Part shown: positions 18,979 through 28,309 of the stretch, one piece after another | How positions within the stretch are numbered: position 1 is the stretch's first letter | Layout: each line of letters opens with the position of its first letter | From: Marinobacterium halophilum | GTDB taxonomy: Bacteria; Pseudomonadota; Gammaproteobacteria; Pseudomonadales; Balneatricaceae | Length of the DNA: 64,000 nucleotides | Assembly (NCBI RefSeq): GCF_003014615.1 | Contig: NZ_PYGI01000014.1 | Span: 55,045 to 119,044 of the forward strand | Reading direction: 5' to 3' | Made by a program: the position numbers and the translations under genes | The notes under the pieces: model-generated | What the model saw: the letters and a program-made list of their open reading frames with translations, nothing else | Databases searched by the model: none | Told to the model about the DNA's origin: nothing

Positions 18979-21567
18979 TTACGACTGCTCGGTTATGACT
19001 TGGTTTCGGCCATTTTCTTTGGCGCGATAAAGCGCATCATCAACCCGTTTCAACAAGTCACCCTTATGATCCCCCGGACGCAAGGTAGCCACACCAAAAC
19101 TGCAGGTACGCTGACCTATGACCGGAAACCTAATCTGCTCAATCCGATGACGCAGGTTTTCAGCCAACTTGTGTGCTCCTGAAAGATCAGTATTAGGGCA
19201 CAAAATCATAAACTCTTCACCGCCCCAGCGCCCCGGAAAATCAGTAATGCGTGTGTTCTCTTGCATTAAGTCAGCCAACTGCCGAAGGACCTGATCACCC
19301 ACTGCGTGACCACAGCTATCATTAACCTGCTTGAAGAAGTCTACATCCAGCATCATCAATGAAAAGGCCTTACCATAGCGCTCATATAGATGTATTTGAT
19401 GCATTAGCAGGGATTCTATCCTGGCACGATTGAGCAAACCCGTCAGACCATCCGTTGTCGATAAGCGCTCCAGCTTCTCATTCTTGCGCTCAAGTTCTTC
19501 ACGATGCTGCACCTGCTGAGTGATATCCAGCACCATGCCGATATAACGAGTTTCCCCGTCAGGTACACTTTCGTAACGTCTTGCCGCACAGCGAAACCAG
19601 CGAACATCAACGTCTCGGTCAATGATACGCGCTTCGTAATGCCAGTCCGGCATCTGCTGAGCGGTCATTGCTTTCCAACTTCTCAGTACGGGCTTAAAGT
19701 CATCTGGGTGTAAAATGCTGGCCCAACCCCGGCTGTTGAGCTCGGCCAGCGAGCTACCAACCGTATCCATGAAATATCGGTTGGCGTAAATAGTGGAACC
19801 TTCCGAATCGGCTTCAAAAATGCCAATAGGGGAGAAATCCGCCAGTGCACGGAAGCGCTCTTCACTGGCCCTCAAGGCATCTTCCGACTGCTTACGCTCA
19901 GTAATATCGGCCAGATTTAATACCAGACTTTCTATTTGACCGCCAGGGACAGATACCGGGTTACCGGTAATACGACAATAACGGCTTCCCATGCCAGCAA
20001 AATCAATCCAGTCCTCCAATACAAAAGCAATGCCCTTTAGCGCCGCATCCAACCGGGGCCTAAGCAGCTGTTGAATACGGCTGTCATCATAAAGCTGCCA
20101 TATCGACTGGTTTTCAACATCCGATCGACTGCAGCTGTGGTAGCTAAGGTACTGTCTGTTCACTTGGCGATGTTTGAAGTCCCGATCCAACATTACCATC
20201 AGCTCTGAAGATGCATCGACAATCTCACCGTATCGCAGCAGGCGCTTTTCATTTTCCTTTTTCTCGGTGATGTCCGTAATGATGGCGAAGTAACAGGCTG
20301 TGCGCCCACCAACATCATTCACGGGGGTAATCATGGCCTGCTCAACACATTGCTGGCCATCACTCATGCGATTAATAAATTCACCTTCCCAAACACGCCC
20401 TTGCTCCAGATGGCTCCACAAATCCAGGTAAGTACTCTCGGGTGTCTGAGCAGAGGAAAAAATACTCGCTTGCTCACCCAAAACCTGGTTACGGTCATAT
20501 CCCGAACGCGACCAATAAGTCCTGTTCATATAAAGAATGCGGCATTCAAGATCAGTTATCGCAATGGCCGACGGCATCTGCTCAATCGCTTGGTACAAAT
20601 GAGCCAGATCGTTAGCTGCCTTGCGCTCCCGCACCAAGCTGTCATGCCAGCGTTTAAGAAAAAACAGCGTCACCAGCATTAACGAGCCTAGGCTCAGCAA
20701 AGAGATGAGCAACCGTTTCTGCCAGCCAGCAAGCGCCTCACTACGATTGATAACAGCAAGCGCCCTAACAGGCTGTTGACCCAATTGGCGAATGGCGTAT
20801 AGATGCTCGTCAGCTAAAACCAGGCGAGTGCCGAAGGCAGAAAATTCGTTCAACGTCAGATGGCGCTGCAGTTCCACCAGCAACTCCTCCATCTTCTGTT
20901 GATCATGATCACCTGCAACCAACATCAACTTGTTCTGGCTATCCAGCAACATCAGGTGCTGATTACCGTAAGCCTCATCACTTTCAAGTTCAGCCTCGAT
21001 TTGCTCCGGCGCAATGGTGGCCAGCAGAGAGCCAATAACACGACTGTCAGGGCCATATACCAGTCGGGCTAGCCCCAGTTGTCCATTATCAATACCCATG
21101 GCCATGTGGCTGCCTACCGCTATTGATGAGCGCACCCACTTGGGTGAAGATTGACGGACACCTTCTGCACGCCCGACACTCACCAGCCCTTCTCCCGACT
21201 GGTTGTATAACACTAGGCTGTCCAACGACGGTGACGTCATCATCGAGCGTATAAACAGGGGTCTTAGACCCGGCTGTTGCTCTAGCAACTGTGGGTCGGA
21301 CTCAAGAATTTGGCTGACATCATGCATAACGTGATCCGTTGACATGAGGGCGATATCAAGAGCACTGGCATAGGCGCGCAACTGGGTTTGCAGCCGTTCA
21401 CCTGCACTTTCAAGACTGTACTTGTAATCCTGATAAAGCCCCCAGGCCAGCATACCCGACATGATAAACAGCAACGCCAACGCGCCAGCAATCATTGGAT
21501 GCCATAGCGCTCGGCGCTCGCTGCCTGCTTTCTGTGATACTTGAAGGGGAGGGACACGCATGTTCAT
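18979..21567 (-). CDS. Membrane-bound diguanylate cyclase with Cache-like sensor and three PAS domains
   Basis: Makes cyclic di-GMP from GTP at the inner membrane. The 862 residues comprise a transmembrane helix (about 25-47), a periplasmic double-Cache-like region (about 50-280), a second transmembrane helix (about 287-306), three PAS domains (about 325-435, 450-560, 565-690; each followed by a DITEKK/DITERK/DITQQ-type junction) and a C-terminal GGDEF domain (about 705-860). The active-site motif is GGEEF with RITD five residues before it, so both catalysis and the inhibitory I-site look intact. No EAL domain. The ATG overlaps the stop of the upstream DctP-like gene (ATGA), implying translational coupling. 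Confidence 0.9.
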   Translation of the reverse strand: MNMRVPPLQVSQKAGSERRALWHPMIAGALALLFIMSGMLAWGLYQDYKYSLESAGERLQTQLRAYASALDIALMSTDHVMHDVSQILESDPQLLEQQPGLRPLFIRSMMTSPSLDSLVLYNQSGEGLVSVGRAEGVRQSSPKWVRSSIAVGSHMAMGIDNGQLGLARLVYGPDSRVIGSLLATIAPEQIEAELESDEAYGNQHLMLLDSQNKLMLVAGDHDQQKMEELLVELQRHLTLNEFSAFGTRLVLADEHLYAIRQLGQQPVRALAVINRSEALAGWQKRLLISLLSLGSLMLVTLFFLKRWHDSLVRERKAANDLAHLYQAIEQMPSAIAITDLECRILYMNRTYWSRSGYDRNQVLGEQASIFSSAQTPESTYLDLWSHLEQGRVWEGEFINRMSDGQQCVEQAMITPVNDVGGRTACYFAIITDITEKKENEKRLLRYGEIVDASSELMVMLDRDFKHRQVNRQYLSYHSCSRSDVENQSIWQLYDDSRIQQLLRPRLDAALKGIAFVLEDWIDFAGMGSRYCRITGNPVSVPGGQIESLVLNLADITERKQSEDALRASEERFRALADFSPIGIFEADSEGSTIYANRYFMDTVGSSLAELNSRGWASILHPDDFKPVLRSWKAMTAQQMPDWHYEARIIDRDVDVRWFRCAARRYESVPDGETRYIGMVLDITQQVQHREELERKNEKLERLSTTDGLTGLLNRARIESLLMHQIHLYERYGKAFSLMMLDVDFFKQVNDSCGHAVGDQVLRQLADLMQENTRITDFPGRWGGEEFMILCPNTDLSGAHKLAENLRHRIEQIRFPVIGQRTCSFGVATLRPGDHKGDLLKRVDDALYRAKENGRNQVITEQS

Positions 21568-22595
21568 TCTCCCAGTGCAGCGGCTGCTCTAGTCACCAAG
21601 CTCGGGTCTACCCCCATCTGGCGAACCATGGCAGGCTCTTCCTGGCGGGCAACCTTACGCCAGCGCATCAGCGTATCAGCACTGGGAGAGGTTACTTTGA
21701 TCCCCTGCTCAATGAGGGCACTCCGCGCTGAAAGTTGCGCCTTGATGGCCGCATAACGCTGTGCATCAACAATTTGGTCCCAGGAGTTACGCACCTGCTG
21801 TTGCAGTGGTGCCGGCAAGTTAGCCCAGAAACGAGCATTGATCATCGGCACATATTGAGCAAAGTATTCCATATCCTCAAAACTGGTGCTAACGCCATTA
21901 CGCCACAGTTTGGCACTGCGAATAGTCTCATGCGTTGTCAAAACGCCCGTAATTTGATTTCGGGAAAGTGCATCGGATAGGTCCGGCCAAGCCACCACAA
22001 CCGGATCGGCTCCAAAAGCCTGTAACCGCTTCCTGTTAGCGATGCCACCTGGAATACGGATTTTAGCGCCAGCAAGATCTTCATGAGCCTGAATATCAGC
22101 ATTTGTAAAATATAGATGTGCATGCCCCAAATCTAACCAACGGCCGGGCACGGCAACACCCAAACCCCTCGCGATGCGTTGGCTGACCAAAGCGCCGATT
22201 TCACCATCACGAACGTGGTAATTTTCCTCGGCTGTACGACCGTAAAACAGGGGCAACATGTACAGCCCGACATCAGGTACATAACGGTCCAGCTGCCACA
22301 TACCGGGTACGGCCATTTCGACTTTGCCACTTGAAAGTGCGGCTATCACATCGCGATCCCGAAACAGCTGCGCACTGTGATAAAACTCCACATCAATACG
22401 CCCTTCAGTCACCCGCTCCAGTTCAAGGGCGAAATGCTCAATCGCCTGAGTCTGGACATGGGCTCGGGTATTCTCAGTGGATATACGCAAGCGGTACTCA
22501 GCCTGCCCCATTGCTCCAGCTGGGATCCCAACCAGAAGAGCCGCACTCAATGTAACCTTGATCAGCGCGGCACGAATTCCTGTTCTCACTTGCAT
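21564..22595 (-). CDS. TRAP-type periplasmic substrate-binding protein (DctP family)
   Basis: A 343-residue exported binding protein. The start at 22595 has AAGGAG upstream and gives an N-terminal signal peptide (basic MQVRTGIRAALIK, hydrophobic core, Ala-rich cleavage region ending GAMGQA). The body has the DctP features: ALSSGKVEMAVPG, LAGAKIRIPGG (the conserved Arg that binds a carboxylate) and PVVVAWPDLSDAL. No DctQ or DctM permease gene is adjacent. Instead the stop overlaps the start of a GGDEF gene, so the protein may deliver a ligand signal to that sensor rather than feed a transporter. Confidence 0.9.
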   Translation of the reverse strand: MQVRTGIRAALIKVTLSAALLVGIPAGAMGQAEYRLRISTENTRAHVQTQAIEHFALELERVTEGRIDVEFYHSAQLFRDRDVIAALSSGKVEMAVPGMWQLDRYVPDVGLYMLPLFYGRTAEENYHVRDGEIGALVSQRIARGLGVAVPGRWLDLGHAHLYFTNADIQAHEDLAGAKIRIPGGIANRKRLQAFGADPVVVAWPDLSDALSRNQITGVLTTHETIRSAKLWRNGVSTSFEDMEYFAQYVPMINARFWANLPAPLQQQVRNSWDQIVDAQRYAAIKAQLSARSALIEQGIKVTSPSADTLMRWRKVARQEEPAMVRQMGVDPSLVTRAAAALGE

Positions 22596-22792
22596 TGTCC
22601 GGCCATCTCCTTCTGCAAGCCTGTGTAAAATCGTTGGCTCAATGCATCTGTACTGATTACGCATAGTGTCGCACACGGGTAACATTAATTCATTGACCTA
22701 GCAGAAACATGAACGCAGTAGACATGGAAGAAGGTCCATAAGCAGCTAGGGACTACATCGAGCCTCATCGAGCTTAAAGATCTGAGCTCCAG

Positions 22793-24061
22793 TCAGACCG
22801 CCAGCCGTGCTGCCATATCTGCAATCACGCCATGTTGGATTTGCCTCAGCAGACGCAACTCACCGTCTTTGCTCACCCCTGTCGGATACGGGGTTGTCTG
22901 CAGTTCTCCGTAGATCAGAGGTAGCTGCTGCGCAACTGTCTTAACCATACGATTGACCGTTTGCGCCTGTAAACGCGGGGGAACCTTGAGAATACGGCCC
23001 AGCTCTGCGAGGTAGGCAGGACTCACCTCGCCTAGTGTCCTCACTGAGCTAATTTTCCACTCCAGTCTCGCATTCAACCAACCATTGTCAGGTTCATATA
23101 CCGCCGTACTGAGCAAATCATAATGTGGTGTCAGAACCACTCCTTCCGGCGACATATAGAATGACAGGTTCTTGAGGTGGTTATCCGTATTACCAATCAA
23201 CAGGCAGAACACAAACCAATCGAACAACACTTTTCGCGTCGCCGCCTTGGCTCGGCACTGATCAACTATGGCCGTCAACGTGTCAGGCAGGCATTGGGTG
23301 TACTTGAATGCCCTGTCCAGCGACAACAGCTGACAGGTGTCAATGACATGCAGTCGCTGCATTCCGTTACCCTTCAGTGAACGGTCGAAACGCTCTACCA
23401 GGTAAGCTGGCTCCGGTACGTGAATCACATATACTTCGGGCACGACCAGCCCGACCGCACGCGCCAGCTTCATCATCACAAACTCATTGATGGCACTATG
23501 GGGATACTGATCGGGCTTGCTATGGTTAGGTTTCAGAATATGGGTAGACGGTTCAGCGGCATTAGGCTCAAACAGCTCTCCGTTGTCGAAAATGATAGGT
23601 AGTTTGTGCTGAGCGCCAGCCAGTGACATTCGCTTACTTCCGCCCTGAGACAACGGTACATCAGGAAGGGCTTTAATTCGAGCCGAGAGCTCCGCAAATG
23701 ACAATGGGTGTCGTCCTCCCTGGCCCGGGGTCTCACCAGGGCCCAACAGGGTCAGCGCACCTGCAGACTCTGCCCCGAAATGTGCCAGCAGCCCAAAGGC
23801 ATCGGCCTCATCAATATCGGCATCAGCCGCCAGCAGTGTCCGTGCCCCTTCTTCAGGAAGCAGGTTATCGAAGAACCACTGGATGGGTCGCTTACTCGAT
23901 CCATCCTCGATGATAACTGCCGAGCGAGGCAGCGTCGGACACAGGTCGAACATCTTCCACGCAGAGTCGTATTCAAAGGACCATAAGTTATTATGCTCCC
24001 TCAGTGTCCCCACCTTGGTTTGGTTCGACCACACCACTAACGTTCGATCTGAGACAGCCAT
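22793..24061 (-). CDS. hipA: HipA-family serine/threonine kinase toxin
   Basis: The toxin of a HipBA module; HipA kinases phosphorylate GltX or other translation factors and cause growth arrest. The 422 residues have the N-terminal HipA domain (about 1-100), the ATP-binding segment STHILKPNHSK (about 165), the substrate/metal motif GNTDNHLKNLSFYM (about 290) and HYDLLSTAVY (catalytic Asp region, about 318). The C-terminal helices are present, so it looks intact. It overlaps the end of hipB by 25 bases, the usual arrangement. Confidence 0.92.
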   Translation of the reverse strand: MAVSDRTLVVWSNQTKVGTLREHNNLWSFEYDSAWKMFDLCPTLPRSAVIIEDGSSKRPIQWFFDNLLPEEGARTLLAADADIDEADAFGLLAHFGAESAGALTLLGPGETPGQGGRHPLSFAELSARIKALPDVPLSQGGSKRMSLAGAQHKLPIIFDNGELFEPNAAEPSTHILKPNHSKPDQYPHSAINEFVMMKLARAVGLVVPEVYVIHVPEPAYLVERFDRSLKGNGMQRLHVIDTCQLLSLDRAFKYTQCLPDTLTAIVDQCRAKAATRKVLFDWFVFCLLIGNTDNHLKNLSFYMSPEGVVLTPHYDLLSTAVYEPDNGWLNARLEWKISSVRTLGEVSPAYLAELGRILKVPPRLQAQTVNRMVKTVAQQLPLIYGELQTTPYPTGVSKDGELRLLRQIQHGVIADMAARLAV

Positions 24062-24348
24062 TTTTCGCGCCTGTGATTGGGAATAGCAGTATCTTGAGAT
24101 AGCAGCTGCTGCTTGAGTACGTCGGCAGCATCACCGGGTAAATCAACGGTAACTTCAATCCCCAGCTCTTCCAGTAGCACCAGCAACAGCCCTGTCTGGA
24201 TCGTAGGTTTGCCCTTTTCGACATCCACTACATATTTGTGACTGCAGCCTGCCATAGCGCCCAGATCGTCTTGGCGGAGCCCCTGAGTTTTTCGTGTGAG
24301 TCGAACCAGCGTCCCGATATCTTCCACGCTCTCGATGTGAACCTTCAT
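24037..24348 (-). CDS. hipB: HipB-like antitoxin, XRE-family DNA-binding protein
   Basis: A 103-residue antitoxin and autorepressor. The helix-turn-helix (about 10-70: LVRLTRKTQGLRQDDLGAMA, then the recognition helix with HKYVVDVEKGKPTI) is followed by an acidic, flexible C-terminal tail that would contact HipA. GGTGG precedes the ATG. Three copies of a palindrome lie directly upstream and are probably its operators. Confidence 0.9.
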   Translation of the reverse strand: MKVHIESVEDIGTLVRLTRKTQGLRQDDLGAMAGCSHKYVVDVEKGKPTIQTGLLLVLLEELGIEVTVDLPGDAADVLKQQLLSQDTAIPNHRREKWLSQIER

Positions 24349-24360
24349 ATAGCCACCAAA

Positions 24361-24476
24361 ATAACCGTTCGGTTATATAATATCGAAAAACCTGATGTTT
24401 TCAACAAAGTATAACCGAACGGTTAAATATGAACGTTGTAAACGCTCAGAGCGGCTATTAATAACCGATCGGTTAT
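24361..24476. promoter_or_regulatory. Three hipBA operators, spaced exactly 50 bp
   Basis: TAACCG-NN-CGGTTA occurs at 24362-24375 (centre TT), 24412-24425 (centre AA) and 24462-24475 (centre AT). All twelve arm bases are identical in the three copies and successive copies start exactly 50 bases apart. They sit directly upstream of hipB, as autoregulatory operators would. The first starts 14 bases from the hipB start codon. Confidence 0.88.
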
Positions 24477-24613
24477 TTTAATACCAGGCAAGTGGGGTAA
24501 ATAAGTGGTTGCAAGGTCCCCATCGTGCGCACAGCAGACATTCCAAGTTCTCAAAAGTGTGTGCCACAACACAGATGAAGGGGGTCAAGGCTCTATGCTC
24601 CCCTATTCCATCA

Positions 24614-24904
24614 TCACCCTGAAACCACAAGACCAAACTCTGCAGTCTCACCATCCTGTTCATTTTCGTCAAACATTCGGCAGGCTCGCCGCTCCTCTTT
24701 CAGTGTTGCCAGAGCGGAGAAAAAGCAGCCTTCGCACAAGTGCACCTCATATCGTTCGCCATCATGACGAGATCCATATCCCCATTCAGCTCGAAGCTCG
24801 CCAAATTGAGGGGGTCGTTCCCCTCCGCCAGATGTACTGACACCGCATACATCGCAGCGCATGTCTTCGACAGCATCGACAACCTTTTGCGTCATGATTT
24901 TCAT
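24614..24904 (-). CDS. Hypothetical protein with a CxxC pair, 96 aa
   Basis: The start at 24904 has GGAAG six bases upstream; an in-frame start 12 codons earlier lacks one. Two CxxC pairs (MRCDVCG near residue 18 and HLCEGCF near residue 58) suggest a small zinc-binding fold. The C-terminus is acidic. I do not know the function. It lies alone between hipBA and the DUF4236 gene. Confidence 0.65.
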   Translation of the reverse strand: MKIMTQKVVDAVEDMRCDVCGVSTSGGGERPPQFGELRAEWGYGSRHDGERYEVHLCEGCFFSALATLKEERRACRMFDENEQDGETAEFGLVVSG

Positions 24905-24975
24905 GGATGCTTCCTCTATGTATCGACTCTGTACCAGCATCAGATTACCAAGAAGGCATGATCATCGTCGCTGAT

Positions 24976-26310
24976 TCAGGCTAGTAGCTCTATCGGCTCA
25001 ACAGGTCTAAAAATCCCGGTCTTGGTCATCTCTCGCAGAAGATCAAACCGCTCCAGTGCTGCTATGGGGTCCACCTGCTCCAGCTGCTCAAAATTCAACT
25101 GCGCAAAGTCGTTTTTATCGACCTGTACTGACAGCAGATACTCATCATTAATATGCCCTGTGCCCTCATCCAGTCGTTGGGAATAGCCTGACACGACGAC
25201 CCGCTCGACACCCGGAATCAGCGCCAGCACAACACCAGTCAAACGCAATACAACGCCGTGGATATGCTGGGCGTACTCCTCGCGCAACTGACGTCCTGAC
25301 TTCTGTTTGATCAACAACCGACGATTACGAGCACCATAACGAGCCATGCGTGCCGGGATGTCCTCAATTTCGGGCAGGTCAACATCCAGGTAGACCGCTC
25401 GCGTGTTCAGATCGATATCAAAATCCACCACCGTTTCCCGGGGCCAGTCCAACTCGTTCAATTCCGCTGTGAGGATCTCTACGATTAACGACTGATCCTT
25501 GTCAAGCTGATCGTGGAAGGCGTCGGCCTGTTGCTCCTCCTGTTGCTGATGCGCGGCCCACGCATAATTCCATTCGGCCACTTGTTGCTCATACTGTTGG
25601 TGCTGTTGTTCGTAGGTTTTATCAATCTGAAGACAGGCGTTCTTCCACAGTTCAAGATCAAACTGCCACTGGGTGTGGGCCTGCTCATGGGCCTGAAGCA
25701 AACGTTGCTGGCGCCCCGGAATGAAACGGTCCCAGAGGCGCAGTTTCAGTTCGGGTTTGACCGGACGTGTCGGGCGGCGCTCACGCTCAGGTTTAATTGG
25801 GGCAGGCTCGGTGAAAGGTTCAGGCTCATAGTCCGGAATAGCACTATCCGGCGGTACGATGTCGTGATGGATATTCAGCAACAGGTCCATATCGCCATTG
25901 ATCGAATCCATCTCGGATTCCAGCCAGCTTGCCATTCGGTCAGCATATTCAGACCAAACCTGTTGGCACTGTACAGGGGGCAGAGGTTGTCCGCTCTGGC
26001 CAACCAGACTGACTTGGCCTTTCTCGTCCAGCTGTGGCCGGAATGATGCCAGCGCATCAGATTCCAGGCGGGATTGAGCGTTCTGACGCTGCTGCGTGCG
26101 CGCCGCTCGACGCTGATGACTGGGCGAACCTGATAGGCGAGTGCGGTACGACATGCCTGTTCCAGGCACTCCCACGTTCCCCCAGAGCCCATTCTTGCCC
26201 AGCGTTACGGATGCACCGCGCACTCCCGCCGATACACTGATGCCACGCTTGCCCAAGTTCAGCCGTATACCTGGCGCCAGACGGATGGTGTTACGAAATC
26301 GAAAAGCCAT
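24976..26310 (-). CDS. DUF4236 domain-containing protein
   Basis: A 444-residue protein. The N-terminal DUF4236 domain (about 1-60; MAFRFRNTIRLAPGIRLNLG and SVSAGVRGASVTLGKNG) is a predicted beta-hairpin repeat. A long polar region rich in Gln and Glu (about 60-280, coiled-coil-prone, with many Pro/Arg in the middle) and an alpha/beta C-terminal region of unknown type (about 280-444) follow. Function is unknown; such genes are common in accessory regions. One copy of a 25-bp direct repeat lies immediately upstream of the start codon. Confidence 0.85.
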   Translation of the reverse strand: MAFRFRNTIRLAPGIRLNLGKRGISVSAGVRGASVTLGKNGLWGNVGVPGTGMSYRTRLSGSPSHQRRAARTQQRQNAQSRLESDALASFRPQLDEKGQVSLVGQSGQPLPPVQCQQVWSEYADRMASWLESEMDSINGDMDLLLNIHHDIVPPDSAIPDYEPEPFTEPAPIKPERERRPTRPVKPELKLRLWDRFIPGRQQRLLQAHEQAHTQWQFDLELWKNACLQIDKTYEQQHQQYEQQVAEWNYAWAAHQQQEEQQADAFHDQLDKDQSLIVEILTAELNELDWPRETVVDFDIDLNTRAVYLDVDLPEIEDIPARMARYGARNRRLLIKQKSGRQLREEYAQHIHGVVLRLTGVVLALIPGVERVVVSGYSQRLDEGTGHINDEYLLSVQVDKNDFAQLNFEQLEQVDPIAALERFDLLREMTKTGIFRPVEPIELLA

Positions 26311-26335
26311 AGGTGTGTATAAAACAGTCCTTGTT
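26311..26335. repeat. Direct repeat, right copy
   Basis: AGGTGTGTATAAAACAGTCC followed by TTGTT, differing from 18805-18829 at one position. It abuts the DUF4236 start codon, so on the minus strand it could also carry that gene's promoter (TTTTATACAC). Confidence 0.8.
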
Positions 26336-26509
26336 TAAACAGTGATTTGCTAAACGGTTGCCAAGGCGCACCGAAGCGCATGCACTGCACAACCTACCCT
26401 ATTCCACGTCAGAACCAAACTTTCCCTTGGCATGAGCCGAGTTGCTGGCTTTCACCTACCGACATGTCCGCTGCTTGCAGCTTATAAAGCGCTATGTGTA
26501 CAATAAAAA

Positions 26510-26525
26510 CTGTATATATATCCAG
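26510..26525 (+). promoter_or_regulatory. LexA (SOS) box of umuDC
   Basis: CTGTATATATATCCAG fits CTG-N10-CAG with the alternating TA core typical of gammaproteobacterial LexA operators. It ends 18 bases before the umuD start codon, the expected place for SOS repression. Confidence 0.9.
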
Positions 26526-26543
26526 TATAATAAAGAGATTATC

Positions 26544-26996
26544 ATGAGTATATCCATCATTGGAATGCCAGGATCCGCTGAGAACTTAGCGAGTACCCAA
26601 TTGCGGATCCCTTTGTATCTCGAACGTGTTTCAGCTGGATTCCCGTCACCAGCTCAGGACTATATCGAGGACACGCTCGACCTCAACGCTCTGTGTATCC
26701 AGCACCCCTCGGCAACATTTTTTGTCCGCGTCGAGGGTGAATCCATGACTGAGACCGGCATTTACCCTGGCGATATTCTGGTGGTCGACCGCTCGGTACG
26801 CGCCTCTCATGGAGATGTTGTCATTGCCTGTCTCGATGGTGAGATGACTGTGAAAGAGCTGGCCCTCCGGCCACGGGTCAAGCTCCTGCCTCGTAACCCG
26901 CTGTTCCAGCCTATTGAAATTGCTGATGGATCCGAACTGAATATTTTCGGCGTAGTCACCAGCATTGTTCGTCACCTACACAAAGCCGGTAGCTGA
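26544..26996 (+). CDS. umuD: UmuD-like S24 peptidase, subunit of DNA polymerase V
   Basis: Processed by RecA-stimulated self-cleavage to the UmuD' form that joins UmuC in error-prone translesion synthesis. The 150 residues have a probable cleavage site in [13 protein letters not shown] (Ala-Gly instead of the Cys-Gly of E. coli UmuD), catalytic Ser in GESMTETGI and catalytic Lys in MTVKELAL. The start at 26544 follows AAGAG; an in-frame ATG at 26442 would run through the LexA box and is rejected. It is followed after one base by umuC. Confidence 0.95.
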   Translation: MSISIIGMPGSAENLASTQLRIPLYLERVSAGFPSPAQDYIEDTLDLNALCIQHPSATFFVRVEGESMTETGIYPGDILVVDRSVRASHGDVVIACLDGEMTVKELALRPRVKLLPRNPLFQPIEIADGSELNIFGVVTSIVRHLHKAGS

Positions 26997-26997
26997 C

Positions 26998-28272
26998 GTG
27001 GCCAAGAGCACTTTTGCACTAGTCGACTGCAACAACTTCTACGCCAGTTGTGAAAAATTGTTCCGACCTGACCTAAAAAACGCGCCGGTCGTGGTGCTCT
27101 CCAACAACGATGGCTGTGTGGTCGCCCGATCGCGAGAGGCGAAAGCGCTGGGCATCAAAATGGGGGTACCTCTGTTTCAGATACAGCATCTGATTAAACG
27201 CCATGGCGTTGTGGCATTTTCCAGTAACTATGCGCTCTATGCGGACATGTCAGCCCGGGTTATGAGCATCCTGGAGGAACTATCGCCCCGTGTGGAGGTG
27301 TACTCCATCGACGAGGCCTTTTTGGACCTGAGTGGGGTTAAGCATGCCATGTCGCTGGAGGCTTTCGGGGTTGAGGTACGTTCTAAGATTCAGCAGTGGA
27401 CAGGGATAACCGTGTGCGTCGGTATCGCTCCGACCAAAACACTCTCTAAACTGGCGAACCATGCCGCCAAACGATATCCAGCCACCGGAGGTGTGGTTGA
27501 TCTGACAAGCCCGGAACGCCAGCGAAAATTGATGTCTCTGTTACCTGTTGATGATGTGTGGGGCATCGGGCGACGCTTGTGCAAACGTCTCCAGGCCGAT
27601 GGAATTGAATCCGTGTTAGATCTTGCCAATGCCGATCCCAAACGGATGCGCCGCCATTACTCGGTGGTTGTGGAACGTACCGTGAGAGAGCTCAACGGCG
27701 AGTCCTGCTTGGATTTGGAAGATATGACACCGACCAAAAAACAGATCGTCTGCAGCCGTAGTTTCGGTCAACGCATCACGACCTACCAAGCGATGCGGGA
27801 GGCCGTTTGCCAATATACTTCCCGTGCTGCCGAAAAGCTGCGTGGCGAGCAGCGCTGCGCCAAGCAGATCACCCTGTTCATGCGTACCAACCGGTTTAAC
27901 CCAGAGGAGCCACAGTATATGCCTTCTCTAACAGCAGAATTGCCTACACCCACCGATGACACCCGCGACTTAGTTGCCGTGGCCATGCGACTGCTGAAAT
28001 CCAGCTGGCGAGACGGCTACCGATACATGAAGGCCGGCGTGATGCTCTCGGACTTCTATGAATCCGGCGTCTACCAACCCAGTCTGTTCGATGAGGTGGC
28101 TACCCGACCCAATGCCAAAGCGCTGATGTCGGTGTTGGACACCATCAACCACAGTGGCAAGGGGCAAATATTCTTAGCTAGCCAGGGCTCTCAAAGGCAC
28201 TGGGCCATGAGGCGTGGGCACCTTTCGCCCGCCTATACTACTAGATGGGGAGAGTTACCTCTGGTACGGTAA
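26998..28272 (+). CDS. umuC: Y-family DNA polymerase V catalytic subunit
   Basis: Translesion DNA polymerase of 424 residues, start GTG 26998. The palm has [13 protein letters not shown] (metal-binding Asp), [12 protein letters not shown] (catalytic DE) and [18 protein letters not shown] in the fingers. HhH ([15 protein letters not shown]) and little-finger regions follow, with the C-terminal DUF4113-type tail ([17 protein letters not shown]) that is typical of UmuC. Length is normal. Controlled with umuD by the LexA box. It converges on druE with only 37 bases between stops. Confidence 0.95.
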   Translation: MAKSTFALVDCNNFYASCEKLFRPDLKNAPVVVLSNNDGCVVARSREAKALGIKMGVPLFQIQHLIKRHGVVAFSSNYALYADMSARVMSILEELSPRVEVYSIDEAFLDLSGVKHAMSLEAFGVEVRSKIQQWTGITVCVGIAPTKTLSKLANHAAKRYPATGGVVDLTSPERQRKLMSLLPVDDVWGIGRRLCKRLQADGIESVLDLANADPKRMRRHYSVVVERTVRELNGESCLDLEDMTPTKKQIVCSRSFGQRITTYQAMREAVCQYTSRAAEKLRGEQRCAKQITLFMRTNRFNPEEPQYMPSLTAELPTPTDDTRDLVAVAMRLLKSSWRDGYRYMKAGVMLSDFYESGVYQPSLFDEVATRPNAKALMSVLDTINHSGKGQIFLASQGSQRHWAMRRGHLSPAYTTRWGELPLVR

Positions 28273-28309
28273 TATAACCGTGTTAATACTAACAACCTCT
28301 AGTAAAGCC

